Shown here: piece after piece, positions 16,865 through 23,829 of the stretch
Layout: each line of letters starts with the position of its first letter
Position numbering within the stretch: the stretch's first letter is position 1
The notes under the pieces: model-generated
Told to the model about the DNA's origin: nothing
Database searches by the model: none
The model's input: only the letters and a program-made list of their open reading frames with translations
Assembly (NCBI GenBank): GCA_050012355.1
Contig: JBEKHI010000082.1
Coordinates: 1-23,869, forward strand
Length of the DNA stretch: 23,869 bases
Source: JBEKHI01 sp050012355
GTDB taxonomy: Bacteria > Actinomycetota > Actinomycetes > Streptosporangiales > Streptosporangiaceae
Direction: 5' to 3'
Made by a program: the position numbers and the translations under genes

Positions 16865-16870
16865 ACCGTA
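16865..16870 (-). promoter_or_regulatory. Putative -10 element (TACGGT) for leaderless ABC operon
   Basis: Read on the minus strand, TACGGT is followed by exactly 6 nt and then ATG 16858, with no SD. It fits the TANNNT consensus at leaderless spacing. Inferred. Confidence 0.4.
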
Positions 16871-16893
16871 GGCCCGCGCCCGGCATCAGCGCG

Positions 16894-16909
16894 TCGCCCG
16901 CACGGGCGA
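16894..16909. promoter_or_regulatory. 16-bp palindrome between ABC operon and two-component operon
   Basis: TCGCCCG-CA-CGGGCGA is a perfect inverted repeat in the 150-base divergent gap. It begins 36 bp upstream of the putative ABC transcription start, about the -35 position, and ~100 bp upstream of the kinase start. It is a candidate site for the LuxR-type regulator at 18205-18855. With only C and G apart from the end bases and centre, chance symmetry is possible. Confidence 0.4.
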
Positions 16910-16996
16910 ACCTCCGTACCGCAGCTGGCCGGCCGTCATCCCCGCGATGTATGACCATTAGCCATAACGACGGATGCCGAGTCTCCCGGGAACGAC

Positions 16997-17002
16997 GACA
17001 AT
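16997..17002 (+). promoter_or_regulatory. Weak putative -10 element (GACAAT) before kinase gene
   Basis: GACAAT matches TATAAT at four of six bases and ends 6 nt before ATG 17009, the same spacing as at three other genes here. There is no SD upstream of the ATG. Weak alone; noted because of the recurring spacing. Confidence 0.3.
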
Positions 17003-17008
17003 GGTCGC

Positions 17009-18208
17009 ATGGCGGGACGGACCGGCAAGCTGCTCGCTATGCTGCTGCGCACCAAACCGCGTGACACACCATCCGGATGGGCACTCGTCCTGGACGCTGT
17101 CATCTCGGTGGTCGCCGCGGCCGGCGCGGTCAGCGAGATGGCGCGCCGGGCCGAGACGTCCTACACGTACGTGCACGGGATCCTGGTCTCATCCCAGACG
17201 GTCCCGATACATACGAGCCTGCCGGTGCTCATCTGGGCCGCGCTCACCGGCCTCCCGCTCGCGGCTAGGCGGCTGTATCCGATCACCGCGCTGCTCGCGA
17301 TCGCGGTGGCCCTCATCTCGCTGCCCGGAATGGGCGCGCCAGCCGCCGCCATGGGCTCCGCCGTCTTCGCCGGCTACAGCGCGGTCGCGCACAGCCGCTA
17401 CCGCAACCTGGCCATCGCGGTCGTGCTGGCGGTAACGCTCTTGGTGACCCTGATCTTCGCCAGCACGGTCACGTTTAAGTTCCCCGAACGGATGACCGCG
17501 CTCCTCGCGATGCTGCCGACGACGGCCGCCGCGGTCGGCATCAGGGAACTGCGCACACGGCTACGCGAGTCCAACGCCAGGCACGAGGAGGCGACCCGTC
17601 GCGCCATCGAGGCGGAACGAGCGCGCATCGCCAGCGAACTGCACGACGTCGTCACGCACAACGTCAGCGTTATGCTCGTCCAGGCAGGCGCCGCCCGCAC
17701 CGTGCTGGCCAGCTCACCCGCGGACGCCACCGACGCACTGCTTGCGGTCGAGGCCAGCGGCCGGACGGCCATGACCGAACTGCGCAACCTGCTCGGCCTG
17801 CTCAGCCCGTCCGCGGACGACGACGAGGCGTTCTGCCCGCAGCCGGGGCTCGGTGAGCTGAAGGATCTTGTCAGCCGGGTGACCGAAGCCGGGCTGCCCG
17901 TGGAACTCAAGATCACCGGGACGGCGCGGCCGCTGTCACCCGGGGCCGACCTGGCGGCGTATCGCGTCGTCCAGGAAGCCCTCACAAATGTGCTGCGGCA
18001 TGCCGGGAAGATGGAGACCGTCGTTATGGTCGAATGGGATGAGCAACTGGTGATCACGGTCAGCGACTCCGGGCGCGGTTCGAGGGCCGGGATCCCGGGG
18101 CGGGGGCTGATCGGGCTGCGGGAACGGCTGGAACTATACGAGGGGACGCTGGAGGCCGGACCGTGTCCGGGCGGGGGCTGGAGGGTTCGGGCGGTGGTGC
18201 CCGCGTGA
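17009..18208 (+). CDS. Sensor histidine kinase, NarL/LiaS-type, multi-pass
   Basis: 399 aa. Hydrophobic segments at ~25-42, ~70-85, ~90-106, ~110-125 and ~134-155 form a membrane sensor with little outside the bilayer. Such intramembrane-type sensors often respond to envelope damage or to their partner transporter. HisKA_3 ~195-265 with phosphoacceptor H212 in ASELHDVVTHNVSVMLVQAG. HATPase_c ~312-398 with N-box VQEALTNVLRHA (N327), G1 DSGRG (353-357) and G2 GRGLIGLRER. It overlaps the regulator gene by 4 bases (GTGA) and is divergent from an FtsX/MacB-type ABC exporter, the usual arrangement for a system that detects and expels a cell-wall-active compound. The substrate is not readable. Confidence 0.94.
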   Translation: MAGRTGKLLAMLLRTKPRDTPSGWALVLDAVISVVAAAGAVSEMARRAETSYTYVHGILVSSQTVPIHTSLPVLIWAALTGLPLAARRLYPITALLAIAVALISLPGMGAPAAAMGSAVFAGYSAVAHSRYRNLAIAVVLAVTLLVTLIFASTVTFKFPERMTALLAMLPTTAAAVGIRELRTRLRESNARHEEATRRAIEAERARIASELHDVVTHNVSVMLVQAGAARTVLASSPADATDALLAVEASGRTAMTELRNLLGLLSPSADDDEAFCPQPGLGELKDLVSRVTEAGLPVELKITGTARPLSPGADLAAYRVVQEALTNVLRHAGKMETVVMVEWDEQLVITVSDSGRGSRAGIPGRGLIGLRERLELYEGTLEAGPCPGGGWRVRAVVPA

Positions 18209-18855
18209 AGGTGGTGATCGCCGACGACCAGGCGCTGGTGCGGGGCGGGTTCCGGCTGATCCTGGGGGCGGCCGGGATGGAGGTCGCCGCCGAGGCGGCC
18301 ACCGGCGTGGAGGCGGTCGCCGCGGTGCGCGAGCACCAGCCGGATGTGGTGCTGATGGACATCCGGATGCCGCACATGGACGGGATCGAGGCGACCCGGC
18401 AGATCCTGGCGGCCAACGACGAGGTCCGGGTGCTCATCCTGACGACGTTCGACCTGGACCGCTACGTGTACGACGCCCTGGCCGCCGGGGCGAGCGGGTT
18501 CCTGCTCAAGGACGTCACCCCCGAGCACCTGGTCGCCGCGGTACGGCTGGTGCGCACCGGGGACGCGTTGCTCGCGCCATCGATTACCCGGCGGCTGGTG
18601 TCCCGGTTCGCGCCCGCGTACGGCGGGGTATCCGGGGACTTGTCCACGTTGACGCCGCGCGAGCTTGAAGTGCTCGGGCTGGTCGCGCGCGGGATGAGTA
18701 ACTCCGAGATCGCCGCCGAGCTGGTGCTGAGCGAGGCGACGGTGAAAACGCACGTGGCGCGGCTGCTGGCCAAGCTCGGCCTGCGAGACCGGGTGCAGGC
18801 GGTCGTGCTCGCCTATGAGTCGGGGCTGATCACGCCGTCTTCCAATAAACAGTGA
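18205..18855 (+). CDS. LuxR/NarL-family response regulator
   Basis: 216 aa from GTG 18205, which overlaps the kinase stop. This start is preferred over the in-frame ATG at 18163 because the receiver domain begins directly with VKVVIADDQ. Receiver domain 1-120: D7-D8, phosphoacceptor D52 in VVLMDIRMPHMDG, T80, K102 in FLLKDV. HTH ~147-205: LTPRELEVLGLVARGMSNSEIA and LSEATVKTHVARLLAKLGLRDR. Residues are closely similar to the truncated regulator at 81-503. The last 26 bases overlap, tail to tail, the 3' end of the GH127-like gene on the other strand. Confidence 0.96.
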   Translation: MKVVIADDQALVRGGFRLILGAAGMEVAAEAATGVEAVAAVREHQPDVVLMDIRMPHMDGIEATRQILAANDEVRVLILTTFDLDRYVYDALAAGASGFLLKDVTPEHLVAAVRLVRTGDALLAPSITRRLVSRFAPAYGGVSGDLSTLTPRELEVLGLVARGMSNSEIAAELVLSEATVKTHVARLLAKLGLRDRVQAVVLAYESGLITPSSNKQ

Positions 18856-21007
18856 AATGCTGATGATTGATGCTGGCGACCGGGAGCAGCGCGACGGTCT
18901 TGCCGTCGGCGACCGCGCTGAAGACAGGACGAACCGGGTCGGCGGTGCTTACCGTCGCCTCGGTCAGCGTTGGCATCGTCGGGCTCGCGGAACTGCCGTA
19001 CGCGCCGGCCAGCACCGTCGGGCCGTAGCTGACCGACTGGACCTGCGCGTTGTCGGGGGTCGGGGTCAGGTTCACGGTCATGGGGAGGGTGACCTGCAGC
19101 TCGTCGCCTGGCTGCCAGTAACGGGCGACGGTGATCCAGGGACCGCGAACGATACCGGTGATTGGCTGGCCGTTCAGCCGGACCGATGGGGCGGCCGCGA
19201 TCCACGCGGGTACCCGGACCCGCAGTTCCATCGCGGCGCTGCCCTCGGCCACGGTAAGCGTCGTGCCGGGTTCGGCCGGGAATGTGGTCGTCTGGCGGAG
19301 AGTGATCCCTTGGTCGGCGCAGCGGACCCGTGACGGGATGAAAAGGTTGACGTAGATGCCGCGGGCGTCACGCGAGTAGATCGTGTCGGCGAACTTCGCC
19401 TGCGTCTCGAGGCCGGTCGCGTTGTCGCAGGTGAACGTCTCATAGTCGGTCGCGTAGATGTCCGGGTTCCCGGTCGGGAAGTAGTTGAGCGGCTGCTGCT
19501 TGAAGGCGTCCGGCGACAGTCCCATGTAGTAGCAGTTGAAGCCGTGCGGGCTGGTCGGGTCCTGGGTGCCCAGCATGTGATTGAACAGCGCCCGCTCGTA
19601 ATAATCGAGATACGCTGTGTCACTCTGATTGTGAAAGTGCAGCAGCCGGGCCAGTTTAAGCAGGTTGTAGGTTACGCAGCCTTCGCAAGTGTAGTTGGAC
19701 AGCTCGGTCGAGACCTGGTCCGGATCCTGCCAGTGCTCATGATTGCTGGACCCGCCTATCACATACATGTGGTGATCCAGGACGATGTTCCAGAAGTTCT
19801 CGGCGATGTCCTGGTAGATGGTGTCGCCGGTCTCCTCCCACATGCGCAACGCCGCGATGATCTTGGGAGTGTTGGTGTTGGCATGCAGGCCGCTCAGGTT
19901 GTCGATTCCCGCCGCGAGCGGATCGTAAAACGCCGCGTGGTAGAACCTCCCCGCCGTGACCAGGTACTTCTCGTCTCCGGTGATCGTATAGAGGTTCGCG
20001 AGCGACTCCGGGAGGCCGCCGTATTCGACCTTGAGAACGTCCTGCATTTGCGCGTAGCTCAGCCGGCCGGTGCGCCAGTACACCCAGTCAGCCAGGTTGA
20101 TCGCGACATCCAGGGCCGACGAGACGCCCGCCAGCTGATAGGCGTCGATCATGCCAGCCAGGTACTTGTGAATCATGTAGTACGGCGACCAGACGCCGCG
20201 GCCGCTTTCCAGCCAATCGAAGAAGTACTCGGGAAACGCGGACAGGTAGCCCGGATGGAAACCCGCTTTTGTGGCGCGCTGCTGCAGGGCGGCAAGCTGA
20301 CCGACTAGGTATTCGGCCTTGCTCCTGGCTCGTTCGTCGCCGGTGTTGGCGTAGGTGATTGCGAGACCGGACAGCAGGTGGCCGGTGGTATGGCCGCGAA
20401 CCTCAGAGCCCGGGTGCTCCCACCCGCCAGGCGGCAGCGCCGTGTCGGCCAATCCGTAGTTGAGGCGGAACGTGTGCAGCATCCGGTCGGGGTCCAGGAA
20501 GTGCAGGTAATTCGTGTTTCGCCCCTGATTGGCGGAGAATACGCTGCTGTCGAGTTCCACGTGGTCCAGCGGGAACGCGGCAGTGCGGCCCGCGGTGCCA
20601 TCGGGCGCGTACCCAGTGGGCAGCGGCCTGCGCACCAGCGGAATCGTCGCAGGCGCCACCGGCGCGGCCCGGCGCGTCAGGTACACGCCCCCCGCCGCCG
20701 CGGCCGCGGCGGCGGAAACCCCAGCCACCGCCACAATAAGCCGCCGCCGAGTAAGCAACCCGGGCGCGGGTTCTTCACCCTGCCGCTCCTCGACCAGCGG
20801 CTCTACACCCGTCGGTGCCTCGGCCGGCGGCTCTCCATCCAAGGCATCCACATCATCGGGCGCGGCCAGATCCGGAACGGTTTCCGCTTCCCGAGAAGCC
20901 ATTGCTTCCTGGGGGGTATCTGCGTCTAGTGGGCCTTCTGAGGCTGCTGTGTCCTGTGGGGCGTCGGCAGGCGGCGGGGCCTCGGCAGTCGTCGAGGCGT
21001 CATCCAT
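18830..21007 (-). CDS. GH127/DUF1680-like glycosidase (beta-L-arabinofuranosidase family), membrane-anchored
   Basis: 725 aa from ATG 21007. In-frame ATGs at 21025 and 21058 would add 6 or 17 residues; 21007 is chosen because the acidic N-terminus begins there, and no SD decides. Numbering below is for the 742-aa form. Residues ~18-100 are acidic, Ala/Pro-rich and probably disordered. TRRRLIVAVAGVSAAAAAAAGGVYL at ~103-127 is a Tat-like anchor. From ~160 an (alpha/alpha)6 barrel carries WEHPGSEVRGHTTGHLLSGLA, SPYYMIHKYLAGMIDAY, GGSSNHEHW (E441, acid/base candidate), CEGCVTYNLLKLARLL (E459, C461, metal-ligand positions) and FTCDNATGLE (C544, nucleophile position). A beta-domain follows from ~565. 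Enzymes with the family's Zn-Cys site release beta-L-arabinofuranose. The usual Cys-Cys is Cys-Asp here, so specificity is uncertain. Confidence 0.87.
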   Translation of the reverse strand: MDDASTTAEAPPPADAPQDTAASEGPLDADTPQEAMASREAETVPDLAAPDDVDALDGEPPAEAPTGVEPLVEERQGEEPAPGLLTRRRLIVAVAGVSAAAAAAAGGVYLTRRAAPVAPATIPLVRRPLPTGYAPDGTAGRTAAFPLDHVELDSSVFSANQGRNTNYLHFLDPDRMLHTFRLNYGLADTALPPGGWEHPGSEVRGHTTGHLLSGLAITYANTGDERARSKAEYLVGQLAALQQRATKAGFHPGYLSAFPEYFFDWLESGRGVWSPYYMIHKYLAGMIDAYQLAGVSSALDVAINLADWVYWRTGRLSYAQMQDVLKVEYGGLPESLANLYTITGDEKYLVTAGRFYHAAFYDPLAAGIDNLSGLHANTNTPKIIAALRMWEETGDTIYQDIAENFWNIVLDHHMYVIGGSSNHEHWQDPDQVSTELSNYTCEGCVTYNLLKLARLLHFHNQSDTAYLDYYERALFNHMLGTQDPTSPHGFNCYYMGLSPDAFKQQPLNYFPTGNPDIYATDYETFTCDNATGLETQAKFADTIYSRDARGIYVNLFIPSRVRCADQGITLRQTTTFPAEPGTTLTVAEGSAAMELRVRVPAWIAAAPSVRLNGQPITGIVRGPWITVARYWQPGDELQVTLPMTVNLTPTPDNAQVQSVSYGPTVLAGAYGSSASPTMPTLTEATVSTADPVRPVFSAVADGKTVALLPVASINHQHFTVYWKTA

Positions 21008-21083
21008 GGCACAAAGGCCGGTCATACGTTGCCCGCACGGCTGGCGATGCCCTCTCATCCGAGTGGTCCGCTCTCGAGGGAAT

Positions 21084-21098
21084 GGTACCGCTCGTACC
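21084..21098. promoter_or_regulatory. Short palindrome GGTAC-N5-GTACC upstream of GH127-like gene
   Basis: A perfect 5-bp-arm inverted repeat (GGTACCGCTCGTACC) lies ~80 bp upstream of the chosen GH127-like start, where a repressor or activator could sit. Short arms make chance occurrence plausible. Confidence 0.3.
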
Positions 21099-21196
21099 TA
21101 TGAGCACGCTGAAGACGAATGTTGACAATGCGGCGAGCCCCACGCCTCCCCAGCCGGCTACGCGGCAGCCGCCCGGTCCCGCTGGTGTGCGTATAC

Positions 21197-21282
21197 CCAC
21201 TTCTCCCGGGTTCGTGTACCTTACCCGCCCATAATTTCGGTATATGTCGGTCGGCCAGGGTGCATTAACCCGGGAGAAGTGG
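21197..21282. repeat. Perfect 16-bp inverted repeat with 54-bp AT-richer centre
   Basis: CCACTTCTCCCGGGTT (21197-21212) is matched exactly by its reverse complement at 21267-21282. The 54-bp spacer contains ATAATTTCGGTATATG, unusually AT-rich for this DNA. There is no matching target-site duplication outside (ATAC against CCTT). It could be the terminal repeats of a tiny non-autonomous element, a pair of identical regulator sites in opposite orientation, or a structured RNA. Confidence 0.65.
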
Positions 21283-21492
21283 CCTTCGGCCTGCGCCGCA
21301 CCCGCTTGCGGCCGGGAAGCGCGGTAGCCACCCTGAGCACGCGACCATCCGCGGCTCGCACCACTTTCACGCGGGAACGAGCCCGGCTTTGCTGGTGGGT
21401 GCAGCACCGACCAGCCAAGAGTGCAATGCCAGGACGCAAGGGAGTTCCCGCTCTCCGTCCACACTGGACGTGCGCGGCGCCAGGACCTCGTG

Positions 21493-21537
21493 ATCGTGGG
21501 CAGGAACGACCAGTATCTGGTCATTCCTGCCCACGAT
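21493..21537. repeat. Hairpin with 21-bp stem and TAT loop
   Basis: Arms 21493-21513 and 21517-21537 pair over 21 positions with one mismatch (G-U pairable on one strand), separated only by TAT. The arms begin ATCGTGGGCAGGAA. No T-run follows, and no gene ends nearby on either strand, so it is not an obvious terminator. It resembles a REP-type palindrome or the hairpin end of a mobile element. Confidence 0.65.
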
Positions 21538-21834
21538 AATGACCGCAGCCCGGAATGCTCAGGTTCCGGCATTTGCTGACGGAATGGACTGCTCGCTGCG
21601 GCCCGCCGCCAGGAACGCTGCTCCATCACAGACAGCTGAGTGCCATGCTGCAGCTCCCGCCGTCGCACACCCCGCCCGAAGCCCGGTGACCAGGAAGCAC
21701 AGCAGTCCTGACCACTGTCACGGCTCCCTTAACTTCCTGTCATTGGCTAAGAGTGTGGGTATTGCTGCACTCACCAGCCGAAGGCCCCACTATGCGTCGC
21801 TGCGATGACGGGGGGCGGGTGGCATGCTGGTGGG

Positions 21835-22767
21835 GTGAGCAATCTCGAGCGGGCGCCGCGGGCGATCGAGCTGGCGCCGGGGGTGGTGGGCGCCGTCGAT
21901 GTGGTTGAGGCGCGGAAGGCGGCGATCGGGGACGGGACCGAGGTCCGGCGGCTGCTTCCGCAGCGGCAGCTTCGCACGATCGGGGCGTGGTGTTTCCTGG
22001 ACCATTACGGTCCTGATGATGTGTCTTCCGGGCCCGGCATGCGGGTGCCGCCGCATCCGCACATCGGGCTGCAGACCGCGAGCTGGCTGTTCGACGGGCT
22101 GGTGCTGCACCGCGACAGCCTCGGCAGCACCCAGCTGATCCGCCCGGGCGAGCTGAACCTGATGACCTCGGGCCGGGCGATCGCGCACTCGGAGGAGTCA
22201 CCCTCGGGAGATCGGCCCGCCAAGCTGCACGGCGTGCAGTTGTGGATCGCGCTACCCGACGCGGAGCGGCACCGGGACCCGTGGTTCGCGCATCACGCCG
22301 ACCTGCCGGTAATCGAACGCGACGGCGCCACGATCACGGTCATCGTCGGCGAGCACGCGGGCGAGCGATCCCCGGCGACCGTCTACACCCCGCTCATCGG
22401 CTTGGAGGTCAAGGCGCGCGACTGCGTAATCACGCTGGACCCGGGCTTCGAGCATGGTGTGCTCGCGGCCGATGGCCCGGCCACCGTCGCGGGGGCCGCG
22501 ATCTCGCCCGGGGAACTCGCGCACCTGCCGACCGGGCTCGGTTCGGTGCGGCTGACGGCGCCCGAGCAGCGCCGGTTCCTCATTGTCGGTGGCGCGCCGC
22601 TCGGTGAGCGGCTCGTGATGTGGTGGAACTTCGTGGCCCGGACAAACGATGAGATCGAACGGGCCCGCGCGGAGTGGGTAGCCGGCGGATTCGGGGAGGT
22701 CGCGGGGTACGACGGTGACCCGTTGCCCGCGCCACCGCTGCCGCCAACCCCGCTTAAGCCACGGTAA
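21835..22767 (+). CDS. Pirin-family cupin protein
   Basis: 310 aa from GTG 21835. The alternative ATG 21805 would add a Gly-rich 10-residue tail (MTGGGWHAGG) with no family support, and a CATGCT hexamer 6 nt before the GTG fits the leaderless pattern of other genes here. N-terminal cupin: GAWCFLDHYGP (50-60), metal ligands H74 and H76 in PPHPHIGLQT, H118 and E120 in AIAHSEES, then KLHGVQLWIALP (130-141). The C-terminal pirin domain (~160-285) includes PGFEHGVLA and RFLIVGGAPLGE. All four expected metal-binding residues are present. Bacterial pirins act as quercetinase-like dioxygenases or redox-sensing regulators in the cytoplasm; which applies is not visible. It stands alone, with no gene overlap. 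Confidence 0.92.
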   Translation: MSNLERAPRAIELAPGVVGAVDVVEARKAAIGDGTEVRRLLPQRQLRTIGAWCFLDHYGPDDVSSGPGMRVPPHPHIGLQTASWLFDGLVLHRDSLGSTQLIRPGELNLMTSGRAIAHSEESPSGDRPAKLHGVQLWIALPDAERHRDPWFAHHADLPVIERDGATITVIVGEHAGERSPATVYTPLIGLEVKARDCVITLDPGFEHGVLAADGPATVAGAAISPGELAHLPTGLGSVRLTAPEQRRFLIVGGAPLGERLVMWWNFVARTNDEIERARAEWVAGGFGEVAGYDGDPLPAPPLPPTPLKPR

Positions 22768-22871
22768 CGGGGGTAGCAGGTGGCCGAGCGTAGTCGCCCG
22801 CGTAAACGGACCGTGATCGATTTCGGCAAATGACCGGCAGAGAACGATCTTGTCCACTACCATTAAGAGCA

Positions 22872-22888
22872 ACCCAATCACATTGGGT
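22872..22888. promoter_or_regulatory. 17-bp palindrome ACCCAAT-CAC-ATTGGGT
   Basis: Perfect 7-bp arms around CAC in an AT-rich intergenic stretch, ~130 bp upstream of the gamma-glutamyl-GABA hydrolase start. The size and symmetry suit a dimeric repressor such as TetR or GntR types. No regulator gene is adjacent in the window. Confidence 0.5.
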
Positions 22889-22916
22889 GAATTAGCGCGT
22901 GTTCGGCAATCCCGGA

Positions 22917-22929
22917 TAACACACTGTTA
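22917..22929. promoter_or_regulatory. 13-bp palindrome TAACA-CAC-TGTTA
   Basis: A second symmetric site 28 bp after the first one, with the same CAC centre and AT-rich arms (the flanks GA...ATC extend it imperfectly). It lies ~90 bp upstream of the hydrolase ATG. Possibly a second operator or a promoter-proximal site. Confidence 0.4.
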
Positions 22930-23019
22930 ATCACAACGAACGCTAGCCAGCCATCGGTGGCCCGGCGACCACGGACTGATGAGCAGAGCTGCGGATGACG
23001 CTATCTAGGGGAATTGATC

Positions 23020-23778
23020 ATGGGGCCGATCATTGGCATTACCGCATATGCGGCGCAGGCGGACTGGAAGGGCTGGTCCGCCCCCGCTGCCTTGCTTCCG
23101 TGGGCGTACGTGGACTCGATCCGCCGTGACGGCGGACGCCCGGTGCTGCTGCCGCCCGGCGGGACCGAGGAGGAGGCCGCGGCCACCGTTTCCGAACTCG
23201 ATGGCATCGTGCTCGCGGGCGGAGCAGACGTGAACCCGGCCCGGTACGGCGCGCAGCCGCATCCGGCGACCGCCGTTAGCGACCCGGACCGTGACGGCTG
23301 GGAACTCGCGGTCGCCAAGGCCGCGCTGCGCGACGGAGTTCCGCTGCTCGGCATCTGCCGTGGCATGCAGGTGCTGAACGTCTGCCTGGGCGGGACGCTG
23401 CACCAGCACGTCCCGGATCTCACCGGCCACGACGGGCACGACGGACCGCGAAGCGGCTTCAGCCAGCACCGGGTACGGATCACCGCTGGTCAGCGACTGG
23501 CGAGCATCCTGCCCGACGGTGGCTACTTCGAAGTCCCCACCCATCACCACCAGGCGGTCGACGTGACCGGGGCGGGCCTGGTACCGGTGGCCTGGGCCGA
23601 GGACGGCATCATCGAGGCGATCGAGGGCGCGCCCGGCGAACTTGACGGCTTCGTGGTCGGGATCCAGTGGCACCCCGAGCAGGGCAATGACCCCCGGCTG
23701 TTCCAGGCACTGCTAGCCGCCGCGGAAACCCACCGCACCGGCAAGGGACACGGCGCGGAGCTTCTAGCCGGCGCCTGA
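23020..23778 (+). CDS. Gamma-glutamyl-gamma-aminobutyrate hydrolase-like class-I glutamine amidotransferase
   Basis: 252 aa from ATG 23020, supported by AGGGGA (23007-23012) 7 nt upstream; a TTG at 23014 is less suitable. The peptidase C26 fold shows VLAGGADVNPARYG (64-77), nucleophile elbow LLGICRGMQVLNV with C113, GGTLHQHVPD (124-133), THHHQAV (174-180) and the catalytic H218/E220 in IQWHPEQ. These are the PuuD-family hallmarks. PuuD hydrolyses gamma-glutamyl-GABA to glutamate and GABA in putrescine breakdown, cytoplasmic. No other puu gene is in the window, though the cluster may continue rightwards. It may act on another gamma-glutamyl conjugate. Two palindromes upstream and two hairpins downstream frame it as a single transcription unit. 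Confidence 0.92.
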   Translation: MGPIIGITAYAAQADWKGWSAPAALLPWAYVDSIRRDGGRPVLLPPGGTEEEAAATVSELDGIVLAGGADVNPARYGAQPHPATAVSDPDRDGWELAVAKAALRDGVPLLGICRGMQVLNVCLGGTLHQHVPDLTGHDGHDGPRSGFSQHRVRITAGQRLASILPDGGYFEVPTHHHQAVDVTGAGLVPVAWAEDGIIEAIEGAPGELDGFVVGIQWHPEQGNDPRLFQALLAAAETHRTGKGHGAELLAGA

Positions 23779-23793
23779 CCCGGCATTTCAGCG

Positions 23794-23825
23794 CCATGGA
23801 TGGCCCACCGCTGGGGTTATAGCGC
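23794..23825 (+). repeat. Copy 2 of the dispersed CCATGGATG... repeat
   Basis: 30 of 32 bases match 13747-13778 (differences at the 10th and 25th bases). Like copy 1 it begins 15 nt after the stop codon of a plus-strand gene. The matching right arm found in copy 1 is absent; a different GC-rich palindrome follows instead, so the hairpin is broken or replaced. Confidence 0.75.
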
Positions 23826-23829
23826 TGGC

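Larger units (their letters stand above)
21008..21834. other. Gene-free region upstream of GH127-like gene and pirin gene
   Basis: About 0.8 kb between two divergent genes. Open frames exist on both strands, but their translations are Arg/Ser/Pro-rich without motifs, as expected of shadow frames. What is visible is structure: a short palindrome at 21084-21098, a 16-bp-arm inverted repeat at 21197-21282 and a 21-bp-stem hairpin at 21493-21537. The stretch 21213-21266 is AT-richer. No tRNA or transposase remnant was recognised. Confidence 0.5.

Noticed and set aside
17398..18753. 451-aa minus-strand open frame
   Set aside because: Runs antisense through an intact kinase and regulator. Low-complexity Ser/Arg/Ala composition and no recognisable motifs.
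21197..21282. Reading the 16-bp inverted repeat as a definite MITE
   Set aside because: No target-site duplication flanks it and no second copy is present in the window, so the element type was left open.
21000..21668. 222-aa minus-strand open frame overlapping the GH127-like start
   Set aside because: Trp/Arg/Ser-rich with no similarity I recognise, and it crosses both large inverted repeats. Not supported as a gene.
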